Counted from the stretch's first letter, positions 22,075 to 30,188 are shown. The stretch is 30,947 nucleotides of DNA from an uncultured Peptoniphilus sp. (GCA_902465645.1 CABQNX010000010.1:1-30947), one strand, 5' to 3'. Made by a program: numbers and translations. The notes: a model not told the origin generated them from the sequence alone.

Positions 22075-23478
22075 ATGAGAGAATTATTATCAGCCGTCAA
22101 CGGCGTCTTATATTATCCAATATTAATCATAGTATTACTTGCCTGTGGAATTTATTTCACAATTAGAACAAAATTTATACAATTTGGACTTTTAGGCGAA
22201 GCCTTTAAAGTTATAACAGAAAAACCAGAAGGAAAAGACGACGTATCTTCCTTCCAAGCACTTATGGTATCAACAGCATCAAGAGTTGGTACAGGTAATA
22301 TAGTTGGTGTTGCCAATGCAATTTGCCTTGGTGGACCTGGTGCAGTGTTCTGGATGTGGATCATAGCACTAATTGGTGGTGCATCAGCCTTTGTAGAATC
22401 AACACTGGCACAAATTTATAAAAAACGTGGTTCAGATGGTGTATCTTATGGTGGACCTTCTTACTACATAGAAAATGCACTTGGATCAAGAGGACTTGGA
22501 GTTCTATTTGCAGTAGCACTTATTGCAACTTATGCAGTTGGATTTAACATGCTTGCATCCTTTAACCTTCAAGACTCCTTTAGAGTTTATGACTTCTACG
22601 TTCCAGGAAAAACTTCTTGGATGATAGGTGCAGTTCTTGCCATAGTAGCAGGATATTGTATTCTTGGTGGTGGAAAGAGAATTATAAAATACACATCTTT
22701 ACTAGTTCCAGTAATGGGCGTTATCTTCGTTATTATGGCTCTTGTAATGATAATTATAAATGCAAAAAATATTCCAGCAATGTTTGGTATGATTTTTGAA
22801 GATGCTTTTAACTTTAAGGCAATCTTCGGTGGAGTTGCAGGTTCAGCCCTAGTACAAGGTATTAAGAGAGGGCTTTATTCCAACGAAGCTGGTATGGGTT
22901 CTGCTCCAAACGCAGCAGCATCTGCATCAGTATCTCACCCTGTTAAACAAGGTCTAGTACAAATGATTTCTGTATTCCTAGACACAATTGTTATCTGTTC
23001 AGCAACTGCTTTCATGTCACTAGCATCAGGCATTGCTCCAACAGAAGAATTAGCAGGAGCTCCATTTGTTCAAGCATCACTTGCAACAGTATTTGGAAAA
23101 TATGGTAATTTATTTATCACAATTTCACTTGCCCTATTTGCCTTTACAACACTTCTTGGTAACTTATACTATGTTGACTCTTGTTTAACATACCTAAACA
23201 AGAAGACACCTTCAAAGACATTTATGCTTTGCTACAGAATTATAGCAACAATCCTAATTTTTGTAGGAGCTGGTATGGAAATGTCACTTGCATGGGACGT
23301 TGCTGACTTCTTAATGGGAGTTATGTGCTTAATCAACATTCCATCAATCATTATCCTTGGTGGAACAGCCCTTAAGGCTCTTGACGACTACAAGAAACAA
23401 AGAGCAGAAGGTAAGAATCCAGTATTCAAGGCAAATGATATTGGCATTAATACTTCAAAATTAGACTACTGGAAATAA
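22075..23478 (+). CDS. Sodium:alanine/glycine/glutamine symporter (AGCS family)
   Basis: 467 residues, about 10-11 membrane segments. AGCS carriers bring in small neutral amino acids with Na+ (or H+). Family signature is plain: SRVGTGNIVGVANAICLGGPGAVFWMW near residues 63-98, then FVESTLAQIYK, GGPSYYIE, the GIKRGLYSNEAGMGSAPNAAA motif, and FAFTTLLGNLYYVD. It starts 11 bases after glsA with GAGGAG before the ATG, so the two are one operon; the pairing favours glutamine as substrate, but alanine, glycine or serine cannot be excluded from sequence. A strong terminator follows. Confidence 0.94.
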   Translation: MRELLSAVNGVLYYPILIIVLLACGIYFTIRTKFIQFGLLGEAFKVITEKPEGKDDVSSFQALMVSTASRVGTGNIVGVANAICLGGPGAVFWMWIIALIGGASAFVESTLAQIYKKRGSDGVSYGGPSYYIENALGSRGLGVLFAVALIATYAVGFNMLASFNLQDSFRVYDFYVPGKTSWMIGAVLAIVAGYCILGGGKRIIKYTSLLVPVMGVIFVIMALVMIIINAKNIPAMFGMIFEDAFNFKAIFGGVAGSALVQGIKRGLYSNEAGMGSAPNAAASASVSHPVKQGLVQMISVFLDTIVICSATAFMSLASGIAPTEELAGAPFVQASLATVFGKYGNLFITISLALFAFTTLLGNLYYVDSCLTYLNKKTPSKTFMLCYRIIATILIFVGAGMEMSLAWDVADFLMGVMCLINIPSIIILGGTALKALDDYKKQRAEGKNPVFKANDIGINTSKLDYWK

Positions 23479-23504
23479 GTAGAAAATAATAGAATAATTT
23501 ATTA

Positions 23505-23534
23505 ATGGATCTAAGTTAGCTTAGGTCCATTTTT
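23505..23534 (+). terminator. Terminator of the glutaminase operon
   Basis: ATGGATCTAAG (23505-23515), loop TTAG, CTTAGGTCCAT (23520-23530): an 11-bp stem with one G-U wobble, followed by TTTTT. Confidence 0.92.
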
Positions 23535-23647
23535 ACTTTATAAAGTTTTTTTATTATTGGAATTTTAAGTAGAATTTAAATTTTGTGCAGGTTTATAAAG
23601 CTAGAAGACTTATAGGATCTTTTAAAATTTATAAACATATACGATAT

Positions 23648-23771
23648 AAAAAATTGTGAGCTTATTAAAGTTAGGCCTTCTGAATAAATGTGAGTTTATG
23701 AAAACTTATGAACTTGTAAAAGTTTTCATGCCTTACAATTTTTTGTGGCTTGAGATTTATTTAGGAATTTA
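23648..23771 (+). repeat. 18-bp tandem repeat block 1 (seven units)
   Basis: Unit starts: 23648, 23666 (16 bases long), 23682, 23700, 23718, 23736, 23754. The clearest is AAAAAATTGTGAGCTTAT; others such as GAATAAATGTGAGTTTAT and GAAAACTTATGAACTTGT share the GTGAxCTTAT core. The orientation is opposite to the array at 13.4 kb. Confidence 0.7.
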
Positions 23772-23883
23772 AAGACAGGGATAATTAGGAAATAAGAAAA
23801 CTCCAAAGCTTTAAATAATAAATTAGTAGAATTTAAAGGCTTGTTTCTATAAAGCTTATGAAGAAAATAGGCAAAGTGTCTAT

Positions 23884-23991
23884 AAAAAATTATGAACTTC
23901 TAAATAAATATAAGTTTATAAAAATTTGTGGACTTATAGATAAGCGTTAGCTTGTAAAAATTTATGAATTAATAAAAAATTGTGATTTAAA
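23884..23991 (+). repeat. 18-bp tandem repeat block 2 (six units)
   Basis: Six contiguous 18-base units start at 23884, 23902, 23920, 23938, 23956 and 23974. The third, AAAAATTTGTGGACTTAT, is almost the reverse complement of the nrdA-nrdB unit (AAAAATTTGTGACTTTAT after rotation). A seventh unit, 23866-23883, is recognisable only at its end. Confidence 0.8.
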
Positions 23992-24103
23992 AAATGTTTT
24001 ATTCCTTACAAGTTTCAAGAAAGAAAAGACCAGAGAATAAGCTTTGGAAGAGATGAAAAACAAAAAGATTAATAAAGAAATTGTAAATTAAGACAAAGAG
24101 AAA

Positions 24104-24163
24104 ACCCATGGATGTCCATGGGTCTCTGTGAGAATTATAAAGAAGGGAGGTGACAGAGTCACC
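24104..24163 (-). terminator. Two hairpins ending the YjiH/flavin-reductase operon
   Basis: On the minus strand, transcripts first meet GGTGAC-TCT-GTCACC (24149-24163) and then ACCCATGG-ACAT-CCATGGGT (24104-24123), followed by TTTTCTCTTTG. The second is the likely terminator. The first could be a processing or 3'-end-stabilising hairpin. Confidence 0.75.
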
Positions 24164-24212
24164 CTCGCTTATTTATCATAAACTCATTATTTATTTCCTT
24201 TTACTTGCCTTC

Positions 24213-24890
24213 TTATTTACCAGCGATACCTTCTAATCCCTTGTCAACAAGAGCTTGTTTAGCTGGGTCAATCTTTGGAGTGTCCATTGTGAAAGAGTTG
24301 TCTACAACTGTGAAGTCAAAGTAGCCAAGTCTTGCGACTGGTCTAATCTTTGTTACGTCAACCTTGTCTTCTTCTGTTATAAATTCGTCCTTGATGTGGA
24401 TTCCCACAACTTCCCCAATGATTATGTCAATTGTGTTAATTGTGTCAACGCCTGGAAGTCTTAGAGTTTGAACATACTTGATTTCGTATTGAACAGGTGA
24501 TGCCTTAACTCTTGCTACATCTACGATTTCTGAGTCAGCTTTTTCTAGTCCACAGTAGTCGAACTTGTCCTTGAAGCCTTCTGGCAATTCAGCAATTGAT
24601 GACTTGTTCATAGCTTCTGCAAGGTCTTCTGAAACCATGTTATAAACAAATTCGCCAGTTCTTTCTATGTTTTTAACAGTATTTTTTCTGTCGTCAAAGA
24701 CGTTTTGGTTAGCTGAGAATAAAACTAGTGGCGGATCAAAAGTTAGGTTTGTGAATTGTGAATATGGTGCAATGTTGTCTGTACCGTCTTCGTTTTTAGT
24801 TGAAATCCATCCAATTACTCTTGGCACTGTACATGATTTAAATGGGTTTTTCTTTAGTCCGTGGTTATTTTTCTTTGGTTCGTAAAACAT
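24213..24890 (-). CDS. Flavin reductase-like / FMN-binding split-barrel protein
   Basis: 225 residues, soluble. The family (DIM6/NTAB, 'flavin reductase like domain') binds FMN or FAD in a split beta barrel; members include NAD(P)H:flavin oxidoreductases and many proteins of unknown substrate. Visible marks: the N-terminal CTVPRVIGWISTKNEDG, NIAPYSQFTNLTFDPPLVLFS (flavin-contact Ser/Thr/Asn loop), KNTVKNIERTGEFVYNMV, and the later VGIHIKDEFI. Length is normal. GGAG precedes the ATG. It starts 46 bases after the YjiH-type gene on the same strand with no terminator between, so both are probably cotranscribed. The actual substrate cannot be told from sequence. Confidence 0.88.
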   Translation of the reverse strand: MFYEPKKNNHGLKKNPFKSCTVPRVIGWISTKNEDGTDNIAPYSQFTNLTFDPPLVLFSANQNVFDDRKNTVKNIERTGEFVYNMVSEDLAEAMNKSSIAELPEGFKDKFDYCGLEKADSEIVDVARVKASPVQYEIKYVQTLRLPGVDTINTIDIIIGEVVGIHIKDEFITEEDKVDVTKIRPVARLGYFDFTVVDNSFTMDTPKIDPAKQALVDKGLEGIAGK

Positions 24891-24936
24891 AATATATCTC
24901 CTTTTTTAATAAATTTAATTACAATAAATTATCTAA

Positions 24937-26268
24937 TTATTTGATTAACAAAAATGCAATAGGCGTAGTGATTAAGAAACAGAATACAGTTCTTTCAAAC
25001 CATATTATCACTAGGTCCTTAATAGAAACATCAATTTCAGATGCTACAATTGTAGGAATTGTAGTTGAGAACATAACTACTTGGGCAACACTCATTACAG
25101 AGATTATAAATCTTGTAACTAGTGGGGCCTTTGTGATTACCATTACTGGCAAGAACATTTCAGCAAGTCCAAGCATAGCTGCCTTTGCTGCTAGTAGTGG
25201 TTCTGGTATTCTAAGTAAAAACGTAAGTGGATATAGGATATATCCAAAGTAGTCAAATACTTGAGTATAGTTGGCAATTATAAGTGCAACTAGACCAATT
25301 GACATGAAGTTTGGTAGAACTTCAAAGACTAGGTTAAAGGAATCTAGGACGTTCTTAGCAGTTCTTGGTAAAACAGGCCCTGCTTCCTTACAAAGTGTAA
25401 GTCCTTCATTAAGTGATGCCTTGAAGATGTTGCCTTCCAGTTTTTCTTCTGGGTAACCTTCCATGTCCTTGTAGTACCTGTCTGGTGCAGTGGAAATCGG
25501 TGGAATTCTAACTGTGATAGCACTAAGGGCAAAGGTAACAAAGAGTGAAACAAAAACATATTCGCCCCAATATTCCATTAGGTCAGTTGTGTTTGCAATA
25601 ACTATTAAGAAGGATATTGCAACTGTAGTAAAACCTGTTACTACAGCTATGGCTTCTCTTTGTGTGTACTTTCTTTCCCTGTATAGGTCGTCAGTCATCA
25701 TTACCCCAACTGCAGTTGATCCCATAAAGGCTGCTACTGCAATAACTGCTGTCCTACCAGGAGTCTTCCAGATGGCCCTCATTACAGGTCTCAAGAAGTT
25801 TCCTATAAAATCAATAAAACCGTAGTCCATCAAGAAGGTAATAAAAATTGCCGAAATTGGAATTAGTGTTCCAACTTGTATAGCTAGTGAGTTAAACAAG
25901 AAGGGACCGTGGTCATCTCTTGCTATTGCCTCTGGTGCGTAGCCAGAAAATAAGTAAAGTGTAAATAAGGCTCCAATGAGTTTTGTGAAAGAGAAAATCA
26001 CTGTAACCTTGTCGGCCTTCCAAGTTCCTTTCACAAAGGGTCTAAAGGCACCTATCATAATTATGATAAAGGCGTAAGCTGTTGCCACTTTTGGCAGACT
26101 GTTTATAAAGAGCGAAATCACATATTCTAGTGGGATTGTTGATTTGCCATCAACCTTGATTGGTATAAAAAAAGCAAATATTCCAATGGCACTTAGAATT
26201 ATAAATTTCATCAGAAGTTTGGGGTCTTTATAAAGCTTCTCCTCCCTATGTATTGTTTTTTCCTTCAT
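24937..26268 (-). CDS. YjiH-type membrane protein with nucleoside-recognition (Gate) domains
   Basis: 443 residues with about ten hydrophobic segments. The order and wording fit the YjiH/nucleoside-recognition Gate family: LSAIGIFAFFIPI at the first segment, FMDYGFIDFIGNFLRPVMRAIWKTPGRTAVIAVAAFMGSTA-type Gate region (residues about 150-195, FLRPVMR and GRTA), DDLYRERKYTQREAIAVVTGF, and a second Gate-like segment near the C-terminus (GLAEMFLPV, FIISVMSVAQVVMFS). Such proteins are thought to be transporters, but no substrate is firmly known. GGAGG lies before the ATG. It is the first gene of a two-gene unit with the flavin-reductase-like gene and is divergent from an AraC-type regulator, which probably controls it. 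Confidence 0.82.
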   Translation of the reverse strand: MKEKTIHREEKLYKDPKLLMKFIILSAIGIFAFFIPIKVDGKSTIPLEYVISLFINSLPKVATAYAFIIIMIGAFRPFVKGTWKADKVTVIFSFTKLIGALFTLYLFSGYAPEAIARDDHGPFLFNSLAIQVGTLIPISAIFITFLMDYGFIDFIGNFLRPVMRAIWKTPGRTAVIAVAAFMGSTAVGVMMTDDLYRERKYTQREAIAVVTGFTTVAISFLIVIANTTDLMEYWGEYVFVSLFVTFALSAITVRIPPISTAPDRYYKDMEGYPEEKLEGNIFKASLNEGLTLCKEAGPVLPRTAKNVLDSFNLVFEVLPNFMSIGLVALIIANYTQVFDYFGYILYPLTFLLRIPEPLLAAKAAMLGLAEMFLPVMVITKAPLVTRFIISVMSVAQVVMFSTTIPTIVASEIDVSIKDLVIIWFERTVFCFLITTPIAFLLIK

Positions 26269-26331
26269 ACGTTTCCTCCTTTTGACAATATAATAACCTT
26301 TTCCCTTTAAAAATTACATGGAATATTTTGC

Positions 26332-26379
26332 TTTAGATTTTAAAGTTTTTGCTTTATAATATAATCACGATAAAGTGAT
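26332..26379 (+). promoter_or_regulatory. Promoter of the AraC-type regulator with inverted repeat
   Basis: TTTAGA (26332-26337), 17 bases, TATAAT (26355-26360; a second TATAAT overlaps at 26360-26365). Just after it lies ATCAC-GATAAA-GTGAT (26364-26379), a 5-base inverted repeat suited to an operator. The region 26269-26488 is shared by the divergent minus-strand operon, whose own promoter is less clear. Confidence 0.45.
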
Positions 26380-26488
26380 AGGCTTACATGTCTTTTAAAA
26401 TTAAGCTTTTACAGATAAAATAGACTGAGGATTTGAAACTAAAAAGACTTTAAAAATTAAATATAAATGAAAGAGAAAGGAGCAAAAA

Positions 26489-27694
26489 TTGGAAGACAAG
26501 TTACTTTTATACGACATAATAACAAAGGAGTACATCCACAACCTAATCTATGGAGACTTGTCACGTGCAAGGCTCTTTCAATCTACCTTTAGCCAGTACC
26601 AATTGGACCTCAAGACCAACTACATATTAACTGTAATGTACGATGACTTCTGGAAGATCTGCAAAAATCGTGACAACCACTACAGGTATATTTTAAAGAG
26701 GAGGCTTCTTGATTACACAAGGGAGATAATCAAGGACTACAAGACCATATCCACAACCCTAACTGGGACAGACAAGATAATAATTTTTTTGGACTGCCAA
26801 GGCAAGACAGGCGAAGATGCCTTTGACCTCAGTCAAGACTTGGCAGAGAAAATTATTTGTGACCTAAAAAATGAAATTACACACACAGTGAGCATTGGGA
26901 TAAGTTCCTATTGCAAGTCCAACAAAGACATAGCCAGAGGTTATGAAGAATCCTTTAACTGCCTGGAAAATATTTTTAACAAGGGACGTGGCAAAATTTT
27001 AAGGCCAAGCCCTCTAGACGTAAATATTGATCAAGACCACAGGTCACAAATTGACAAAAAAATTTATGAGTTATTGATAAAAATCGGCTTCCAAGATAAA
27101 GAAGGTTCCTACGATATAGTAGATGAAATTGTCCAGGACATGGTGGAGAGAAATGTAAGTGAAGAGTACATCAAGTCCAATGTCATAAGACTTCTTGTAG
27201 AAGTTATAAATTATTTTTCAAGGGGCCAGCTCAAGTCAGACCTTTCACTTATAACAGTTAAGAGCATAGAGACCATTGTTGGGTCAAACAACATTGATGA
27301 CACTAAGGCAGCCATAAAAAGGACTATTGATTTAATAGCTTCTGGACTAGAGAGAGAAAACCACTACGACCTTGCCTTTAATAACGCCAAGGCCTACATA
27401 GATAAGTATTACATGAAGGATATCAGCCTTGATGAAGTATCCATGGTGGCAGGCTACAGCAAGAGTCATTTCTCCAGAAACTTCAAGGAAAAGATGGGGG
27501 TAAATTTTTCAAAATACCTAGTGCAAGTTAGGATAGAAAATGCCGAAAGGCTTTTGACAAACTCTGACCAGTCTATTGTTGATATATCCACTGAAGTTGG
27601 GTTCAACGACTACTCCTATTTCTCCAAGGCCTTTAAGGATGCCTATGGACTTAGTCCCAAAGACTATAGGAAGAATAAAAAATTAAAATCATAA
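26489..27694 (+). CDS. AraC-family transcriptional regulator
   Basis: 401 residues. The start is a TTG at 26489, fixed by AAAGGAG (26476-26482) and the lack of any good ATG. Residues about 290-398 are the two-helix-turn-helix AraC domain (AYIDKYYMKDISLDEVS, GYSKSHFSRNFKEKMG, DISTEVGFNDYSYFSKAFK, YGLSPKDYRK). The front half resembles the worn GGDEF-like sensor of YesN-type regulators (HTVSIGISSYCKSNKDIARGYEES), but has no receiver domain and no active GGDEF motif, so no diguanylate cyclase activity is expected. It is divergent from the YjiH/flavin-reductase pair, its likely target. The signal is unknown. Confidence 0.88.
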   Translation: MEDKLLLYDIITKEYIHNLIYGDLSRARLFQSTFSQYQLDLKTNYILTVMYDDFWKICKNRDNHYRYILKRRLLDYTREIIKDYKTISTTLTGTDKIIIFLDCQGKTGEDAFDLSQDLAEKIICDLKNEITHTVSIGISSYCKSNKDIARGYEESFNCLENIFNKGRGKILRPSPLDVNIDQDHRSQIDKKIYELLIKIGFQDKEGSYDIVDEIVQDMVERNVSEEYIKSNVIRLLVEVINYFSRGQLKSDLSLITVKSIETIVGSNNIDDTKAAIKRTIDLIASGLERENHYDLAFNNAKAYIDKYYMKDISLDEVSMVAGYSKSHFSRNFKEKMGVNFSKYLVQVRIENAERLLTNSDQSIVDISTEVGFNDYSYFSKAFKDAYGLSPKDYRKNKKLKS

Positions 27695-27698
27695 GAAG

Positions 27699-27728
27699 AT
27701 GTCAGAGGATTTACTCTGGCATTTTTTT
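27699..27728 (+). terminator. Terminator after the AraC-type regulator
   Basis: ATGTCAGAG (27699-27707), loop of 6, CTCTGGCAT (27714-27722), one G-U, then seven T residues. Confidence 0.88.
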
Positions 27729-27876
27729 ATTCATAAGTCTTAGTTTAAAAGAAAAAAATTGAAGCAAAAGGGCAATGCAACCAAAAGTTGCTGCCCATTT
27801 GCTTGTTAGGAAAGAATATTTTTGTTATTATTTTTTTGACTAAATGAATTTAAGAAAACAAAAGCGAGTGAAAATT

Positions 27877-28461
27877 ATGTATGGAGAAAAAATAAAAACT
27901 AAGAGGAGAGAATTAAATCTTTCCCAAGAAGATCTTGCCAATAAACTTTTTGTGACTAGACAGGCCATATCCAAGTGGGAAAATGACAAGGCCACACCAA
28001 CAATGACTAACCTAAGGGAACTTTCTGAAGTTTTTGGAGTGGACATGGCTTATTTTATTGGCCAAGCTAATGGCGAAAAGAAATTAGATAATGATAAAGA
28101 AGAAAAAGATGAAGTTGAAGAACAAAAGGAAGAGAAATTAAGCAAGAAAAGAATAATTGGTAGGGGACTTTGGGACATCTTTATCTATGCCTGCCTCTGT
28201 GGCATAGGTTTTTTCTTCTTTGCAGTTTATTATTTCCTGATAATGGAAAGATTTCTTGGACTAGATCCAAGGGATATGCCCTACCTAATTTTATCAATCT
28301 ATATGGTAATTGCTCTTATAGCTTTTCCCCAAGCCTATAAGTTTGTAGAAGAAAAAATAGATGGCCTTGAATACAATTTATTCTCAAAAGTAGTCCTTCC
28401 AGTAGTTTATATTATTTCGCCCATTATAGTCGCCCATTATATAATAAAAAAGAAAAACTAA
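27877..28461 (+). CDS. XRE-type helix-turn-helix regulator with membrane segments
   Basis: 194 residues from the ATG at 27877 (MYGEKIKTKRRELNLSQ), the usual start for this family. An ATG at 27844 would add eleven basic residues; neither start has a good ribosome binding site. Residues 1-60 form the DNA-binding domain (LSQEDLANKLFVTRQAISKWEN, NLRELSEVFGVD). Residues about 75-100 are charged linker. Then three hydrophobic segments follow (about 108-135, 147-170, 176-192), so the protein is probably membrane-tethered. Such regulators often respond to envelope state or to a partner membrane protein; none is adjacent. It stands alone between terminators. Confidence 0.82.
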   Translation: MYGEKIKTKRRELNLSQEDLANKLFVTRQAISKWENDKATPTMTNLRELSEVFGVDMAYFIGQANGEKKLDNDKEEKDEVEEQKEEKLSKKRIIGRGLWDIFIYACLCGIGFFFFAVYYFLIMERFLGLDPRDMPYLILSIYMVIALIAFPQAYKFVEEKIDGLEYNLFSKVVLPVVYIISPIIVAHYIIKKKN

Positions 28462-28487
28462 GTCCACCAAAGTTGGTGGACTTTTTG
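28460..28487 (+). terminator. Terminator after the XRE regulator
   Basis: AAGTCCACC (28460-28468) pairs perfectly with GGTGGACTT (28475-28483); the inner AA/TT can extend it. A T run follows (28482-28486). Confidence 0.9.
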
Positions 28488-28508
28488 CTTGGAAAATAAA
28501 AAATAGTC

Positions 28509-28537
28509 CTGAAACTCTTTATATGTTAAAATATGAA
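28509..28537 (+). promoter_or_regulatory. Probable promoter of mgtE
   Basis: CTGAAA (28509-28514), 17 bases, TATGAA (28532-28537). Each is near but not at consensus. It would give a leader of about 165 bases before the mgtE start. Confidence 0.4.
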
Positions 28538-28544
28538 TCATGGA

Positions 28545-28691
28545 GGTGTTTACATGGATACCAGTCGACCCTGGAAAATATGTACATGCCTAAGCGATAA
28601 AGAAAATCTTGTGAGTAAGAGCTAGATAATTTAGTTTTCATGAATCTTTACCGCTAGGCAGGGTATTTTTATGCAAAATTTATTTGTTTGC
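28545..28691 (+). ncRNA. Structured 5' leader of mgtE, candidate metal-responsive RNA
   Basis: The leader folds by eye into several helices: TACAT with ATGTA (28551-28555/28580-28584) around CCAG-CTGG (28561-28564/28571-28574); a long helix TGCCTA-GCG-TAAAGA (28587-28603) with TCTTTA-CGC-TAGGCA (28645-28660) enclosing two small hairpins (CTT..AAG near 28608, CTA..TAG near 28622). A competing long-range helix pairs ATACC (28558-28562) with GGTAT (28662-28666), extended by CAT/ATG and TTT/AAA. Mutually exclusive helices upstream of a magnesium channel suggest a riboswitch. I do not find the conserved M-box words (GGTGAGGCTCCT, GTGCTAAAGCTC), so the class is unassigned. Confidence 0.5.
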
Positions 28692-28708
28692 AAAAAATAG
28701 GAGGATTT

Positions 28709-30031
28709 ATGAACAACTTAGATAGAGAAAAATTACAGAACTTGCAAGAAAAGATCAACAGGATGGACCCTGTTGATATAGCAGAGAACTTAGAAGAACT
28801 ATCCAAAGAAGATGTAGCAATTTGGATAAAACTTCTAAAAAAGGACCTTTTGGCAGACGCCTTTTCCCTCTTGCCAAGAGATAAGAAGATTGAAATGATA
28901 GGTTCACTTTCTGAAGATAGAATCTTAAGTCTTATGAAGGAACTTGAAGAAGACGAGGTAGTAGATACCTTGCAAGAGCTTCCTGCCAACATGGTGAGAA
29001 AGCTCATGTACCAATATATCGAAGAGGATAGGAGACCAATTATAAACGAACTTCTAGGATTCCCTAAGGAGTCCGTTGGTTCCATCATGTCAGTTGGTTT
29101 TATCTTTGTTAAATCAACAGCTACACCAACTCAAGCCCTAGAGAAAATTATTCACTCAGATTTAGATGCAGACAGGCTAGAGCAAGTTTGGGTTACAAAC
29201 GAATTCTTACTTCTGATAGGTTATGTAAACCTAGCCGACCTTCTTCGTAATAGGGACAAGAAAATCGAAGAATTTATGCACCAAATCAATGCCAGTGTCT
29301 ATGCAACAGATGACCAAGAAGTTGTTGCTAAGTTAGCCTTCAAGTACGACTTATCAGAAATTCCTGTAACAGATTCTGAAGGTAGACTTGTGGGTATTGT
29401 GCCAGCAGAATGGGCCATCGACGTTATGCACGAAGAGTATGAAGAAGACTTGGGCAACATCCACGGTATTAGCGAGTCATCACCAGAGCACTATTGGGAC
29501 AAGTCAGTCCTAAGACTTGCAAAGGACAGGACAATGTGGCTTATAATTTGTCTTGTGACAGCAACTTTCACAAGTTTTATAATAAAAAGATATGAGGCCC
29601 TCTTGGCATCATCAGTTGCCCTTGCAGCCTATATCCCAATGCTAATGGACTCAGGCGGAAACGCAGGTACACAGTCATCAACAACAGTAATTCGTGGAAT
29701 ATACACAGGTGAAATTGAATTCAAAGAATTTGCACAAGTTATGTTTAAGGAACTCCGCATTGGATTAATAGTTGGAGCTGTCCTTGTGGCAGTAAATATT
29801 GTCAGAATGTCTATTCTCGACAGCGTTAGCCTAGGTGTGACACTTACAGTTTCAGTAACCCTTCTTATTACAATAGTCCTATCAAAAATGATAGGAGGGA
29901 TCCTTCCCCTAATTGCAGAAAAAATAAAGGTAGACCCAACAATAATGGCGGGACCACTTATCACAACAATAGTAGATACCTTGGTATTATTTGTATATTT
30001 CGAAGTAGCTACAATGTTAATAGGTGTTTAA
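28709..30031 (+). CDS. mgtE: Magnesium channel/transporter MgtE
   Basis: 440 residues. MgtE lets Mg2+ into the cell and closes when cytoplasmic Mg2+ is high. I start at the ATG at 28709 behind AGGAGG (28699-28704); an upstream ATG at 28688 lacks a site. Residues about 1-125 are the N-domain of helical repeats (LSKEDVAIWIKLL, LLPRDKKIEMIGSLSE, LQELPANMVRKLM). Residues about 130-250 are two CBS domains (SVGSIMSVGFIFVKSTATPTQALEKI, YDLSEIPVTDSEGRLVGIVP). Then five membrane segments with the signature MLMDSGGNAGTQSSTTVIRG, which lines the pore. Length is normal. It is a single gene with a long structured leader and its own terminator. Confidence 0.95.
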   Translation: MNNLDREKLQNLQEKINRMDPVDIAENLEELSKEDVAIWIKLLKKDLLADAFSLLPRDKKIEMIGSLSEDRILSLMKELEEDEVVDTLQELPANMVRKLMYQYIEEDRRPIINELLGFPKESVGSIMSVGFIFVKSTATPTQALEKIIHSDLDADRLEQVWVTNEFLLLIGYVNLADLLRNRDKKIEEFMHQINASVYATDDQEVVAKLAFKYDLSEIPVTDSEGRLVGIVPAEWAIDVMHEEYEEDLGNIHGISESSPEHYWDKSVLRLAKDRTMWLIICLVTATFTSFIIKRYEALLASSVALAAYIPMLMDSGGNAGTQSSTTVIRGIYTGEIEFKEFAQVMFKELRIGLIVGAVLVAVNIVRMSILDSVSLGVTLTVSVTLLITIVLSKMIGGILPLIAEKIKVDPTIMAGPLITTIVDTLVLFVYFEVATMLIGV

Positions 30032-30064
30032 ATTGTGGTTAAAAATGAAATAAAAAAAATCTTT

Positions 30065-30100
30065 AGAAGTAAGTTTAAAAAATTAGCTTACTTCTTTTTT
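30065..30100 (+). terminator. Terminator after mgtE
   Basis: AGAAGTAAG (30065-30073) pairs perfectly with CTTACTTCT (30087-30095) around a 13-base A-rich loop, followed by six T residues. Confidence 0.88.
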
Positions 30101-30159
30101 CTTGTTTAAATATATATTTGTAGAAAACGTTATATAGTTGATTGAATGCGGAAAAAACA

Positions 30160-30188
30160 TTGAAAAAACAAGCTTAATTTAATATAAT
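30160..30188 (+). promoter_or_regulatory. Near-consensus promoter of the downstream surface protein
   Basis: TTGAAA (30160-30165), exactly 17 bases, TATAAT (30183-30188), the strongest promoter seen in the window. It leaves a leader of about 75 bases before the start at 30272. Confidence 0.8.

Larger units (their letters stand above)
23535..24103. other. Gene-free stretch built largely of worn 18-bp repeats
   Basis: About 570 bases between convergent operons with no start/ribosome binding site pair and frequent stops in all frames. The two clear repeat blocks (23648-23771 and 23884-23991) are listed separately. The parts before, between and after (about 23570-23647, 23772-23883, 23992-24060) carry similar words such as GCTTAT, AAAGCTT and TTATAAA at less regular spacing, as if the array once ran through the whole region. 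Confidence 0.6.

Noticed and set aside
24104..24163. Small RNA gene formed by the paired hairpins
   Set aside because: No promoter found on either strand; position and T-rich tail fit a simple operon terminator.
26489..27694. Diguanylate cyclase activity in the AraC-type regulator
   Set aside because: The front half resembles a worn GGDEF fold but has no GG[DE]EF motif.
28545..28691. T-box or M-box riboswitch
   Set aside because: No GGTGGnACCGCG antiterminator word for a T-box, and none of the conserved M-box words; only the position before mgtE suggests metal control.
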